Below, piece by piece: positions 62,453 to 64,000 of a stretch of DNA of 64,000 bases (within the stretch, counting starts at the first letter, position 1; each line of letters starts with the position of its first letter). Below the pieces are notes generated by a model, which saw nothing but the letters and a program-made list of their open reading frames with translations, was not told the DNA's origin and made no database searches. The DNA is from Mycobacterium sp. 852002-51961_SCH5331710. Lineage in GTDB: Bacteria > Actinomycetota > Actinomycetes > Mycobacteriales > Mycobacteriaceae. Made by a program: the position numbers and the translations under genes. The stretch lies in the NCBI RefSeq assembly GCF_001665535.1, contig NZ_LZSQ01000006.1:62001-126000 (forward strand). The letters run 5' to 3'.

Positions 62453-63934
62453 GTGCCGGAAAGCTTCACCGAAAGGTTCGCGGCCGGGTTGGCCCGCTAC
62501 GGCGAGGACCCCTGCATCGAGTTCGCGGGACGCTGGTACAGCGGCCACGAGGTGAGCGCCTACGGCCGCGCCATCGCGCAGGCGCTGCGGGAGTCCGGTG
62601 TCGCCGACGACGCGCCCGTCGGCCTCGTGGTCAGGAACCGGTTGGCGCACGCCGCGGCGATCATCGGATTCCTCGCTGCGGGACGCGCGGTGTCGATGAT
62701 CTACTCGTTCCAGTCGCCCGAGTCCATCGGCCGCGACATCGAGACGCTCGGACTGTCGGCAATCGTCGCCGACGTCGAGGACTGGACCGCGCCGGTCGTG
62801 GACGCCGCGCGGCGGGTGGGCAGCGCGGGCGTGGCGATAGCCGGTCGGCAGCCGATCGTCGCCGCGGTACCCCAGCTGGAACGTCGCGACCCACAACGAG
62901 CTCACGCCGACGCCGAACCCGGTGTGGCACTGCAGATCCTGACCAGCGGCACGACGGGACCGCCGAAGCGGCAGTCGATCAGGACCGCGGTGCTCGAGCG
63001 GACCGTGTTCAGCGTGACCAGCGGGGAGGCCGCACCCGCCGACGCGCCGCCGGAACTCGCGTACTGGCAGTTCGGCGGAATCGGCGTGTGCCAATTGATC
63101 GCCGGTGTGTACAACGGCAGGCGCATCGCGATGCTCGAACGGTTCACCGTCGACGATTACGTGGACATGGTGAAGCGCCACCGCATCACCCGCTCGGGTG
63201 TACAGCCGGCCGTTATCCGGATGCTGCTCGACGCCGACGTCGCCAAGGAGGATCTCGCGTCGCTGGCCTTTCTGATCAGCGCGTCGGGACCACTGGACCC
63301 CGAGACCCGCGACGAGTTCGAGGCCAAGTACGGCATCCCGATCGTGCTGGCTTACGGCGCAACGGAGTTCGCGGGATCGCTGTGCGCATGGACACCGCAG
63401 ATGCAGCAGGAGTTCGGCTCGGCCAAGCGCAACAGCGTCGGCAGGCCCTTGCCGGATGTACAGGTGCGCATCGTCGACCCCGACGACGGGGCCGAGCTCG
63501 CCGTCGGTGAGCCCGGGCTGCTGGAGGCCAAGGTCGCGCCGATCGGCCCGGACTGGATCCGCACCACCGACGTCGCATCGATCGACGCCGACGGTTTCGT
63601 CACACTGCACGGAAGGGCCGACGGCGCCATCAATCGGGGCGGGTTCAAGATTCTCCCGGAAACCGTTCGGCGCGTATTGATCTCGCATCCGGCCGTCCGC
63701 GATGCATGTGTGGTCGGGGTGCGCGACGCGCGCCTCGGCGCGGTGCCTGCCGCGGCGATCGAGGTGTGTCCGGGGCTGCCGGTGCCCTCGGCCGACGAGC
63801 TCGCCGAGCTGGTGCGCCGATCGCTGCCGGTGTACAACGTGCCGGTGGCGTTCGCGGCCGTCGACGAACTACCGCGCAACCCGGCGCTGAAGGTGAGCCT
63901 TCCCGCCGTCGCCGCCCTGTTCGAGCCGCGCTAG
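62453..63934 (+). CDS. AMP-binding acyl-CoA synthetase family protein
   Basis: The 493-residue adenylate-forming enzyme has the P-loop-like A3 motif TSGTTGPPKRQSI (residues about 163-175), AYGATEFAGS (A5 region), FVTLHGRADGAINRGGFKILPETVR (hinge, A8) and the catalytic lysine region LPRNPALKVSLPA at the end. It should activate a carboxylic acid to its adenylate and CoA ester. Some family motifs are diverged (no YRTGD), so it may act on an unusual acid. It sits behind the P450 in the same orientation. Confidence 0.88.
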   Translation: MPESFTERFAAGLARYGEDPCIEFAGRWYSGHEVSAYGRAIAQALRESGVADDAPVGLVVRNRLAHAAAIIGFLAAGRAVSMIYSFQSPESIGRDIETLGLSAIVADVEDWTAPVVDAARRVGSAGVAIAGRQPIVAAVPQLERRDPQRAHADAEPGVALQILTSGTTGPPKRQSIRTAVLERTVFSVTSGEAAPADAPPELAYWQFGGIGVCQLIAGVYNGRRIAMLERFTVDDYVDMVKRHRITRSGVQPAVIRMLLDADVAKEDLASLAFLISASGPLDPETRDEFEAKYGIPIVLAYGATEFAGSLCAWTPQMQQEFGSAKRNSVGRPLPDVQVRIVDPDDGAELAVGEPGLLEAKVAPIGPDWIRTTDVASIDADGFVTLHGRADGAINRGGFKILPETVRRVLISHPAVRDACVVGVRDARLGAVPAAAIEVCPGLPVPSADELAELVRRSLPVYNVPVAFAAVDELPRNPALKVSLPAVAALFEPR

Positions 63935-64000
63935 AACGCCCCGAGGTCCGACGACAGCCAGTGTTGCGGCTTCATGAAGATCACGACGCTGGCGCCGTGC
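63931..64000 (-). CDS. C-terminal end of an unidentified protein (truncated by the window edge)
   Basis: The last 22 residues of a minus-strand frame end SSDLGAF before TAG at 63933-63931, with HGASVVIFMKPQHW just upstream. It converges on the ligase gene with a shared 3-bp stop region. No family can be named from this fragment. Confidence 0.5.
   Translation of the reverse strand, partial: HGASVVIFMKPQHWLSSDLGAF

Noticed and set aside
61211..63688. 825-residue minus-strand frame opposite the P450 and ligase genes
   Set aside because: No family motifs and the plus strand carries two complete, well-conserved enzymes.

Overview
The window is high-GC actinobacterial DNA with mycobacterial gene order. 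It carries purS-purQ, encapsulin/DyP, purL, purF, purM, ygfZ, pabC, the sseC/cysA2 sulfur operon, glnR-mshD-pst, phoU, an LCP ligase, dus, desA1, far, a dapC-like gene and fadA-fadB. From memory this follows the M. tuberculosis Rv0787A-Rv0860 series, with extra genes of the sort seen in environmental Mycolicibacterium. Mycothiol synthase, an orphan MCE protein, DesA1, GlnR and many leaderless-type starts (TANNNT 6-8 nt before ATG/GTG) support a fast-growing mycobacterium. No prophage, insertion sequence, integron or CRISPR array is visible.

Layout. 1-20.6 kb: scattered purine genes (purS, purQ, purL, purF, purM) interleaved with a DyP-peroxidase/encapsulin operon, an M18 aminopeptidase, a VOC protein, an antiporter, a serine hydrolase, membrane proteins, an SDR, an orphan MCE protein, DUF3073, YgfZ and PabC. 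20.6-26.1 kb: a structured leader with a 12-codon ORF ahead of a solute-binding lipoprotein, then a minus-strand block (lipoprotein, nitrobindin, a 34-aa membrane protein) and the DUF4395-CysA2-DUF1416 operon preceded by a polycysteine attenuator ORF. 26.1-37.4 kb: glnR-mshD, pstSCAB, phoU, LCP ligase, dus-desA1; two RegX3-type direct repeats mark the pstS and phoU promoters. 37.4-41.8 kb: three tandem secreted single-PASTA proteins, TetR/MpaB-type oxygenase, and tRNA-Lys, -Glu, -Asp and -Phe. 41.8-53.9 kb: accessory metabolism (AmiS-like channel with an isochorismatase-fold hydrolase, P450-SDR, MBL-SnoaL, a TetR flanked by two copies of its probable operator beside a carotenoid-desaturase-like oxidoreductase, epimerase, UBP zinc finger). 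52-64 kb: three SRPBCC paralogues, CDF transporter, alpha-methylacyl-CoA racemase, LLM oxidoreductase, aminotransferase, fadA-fadB, P450 and acyl-CoA ligase, a lipid/sterol-like catabolic neighbourhood.

The most interesting unexplained item is the 20.69-20.89 kb leader: a near-perfect Shine-Dalgarno, a 12-codon ORF encoding MSDLWTCEVAAS, crossing alternative stems and a 13-bp hairpin, all upstream of a solute-binding lipoprotein. Other notable items are the tandem PASTA paralogues with a shared C-terminus, a small gene broken by one frameshift next to purF, a tiny membrane protein translationally coupled to nitrobindin, and five long imperfect-to-perfect palindromes at gene ends.
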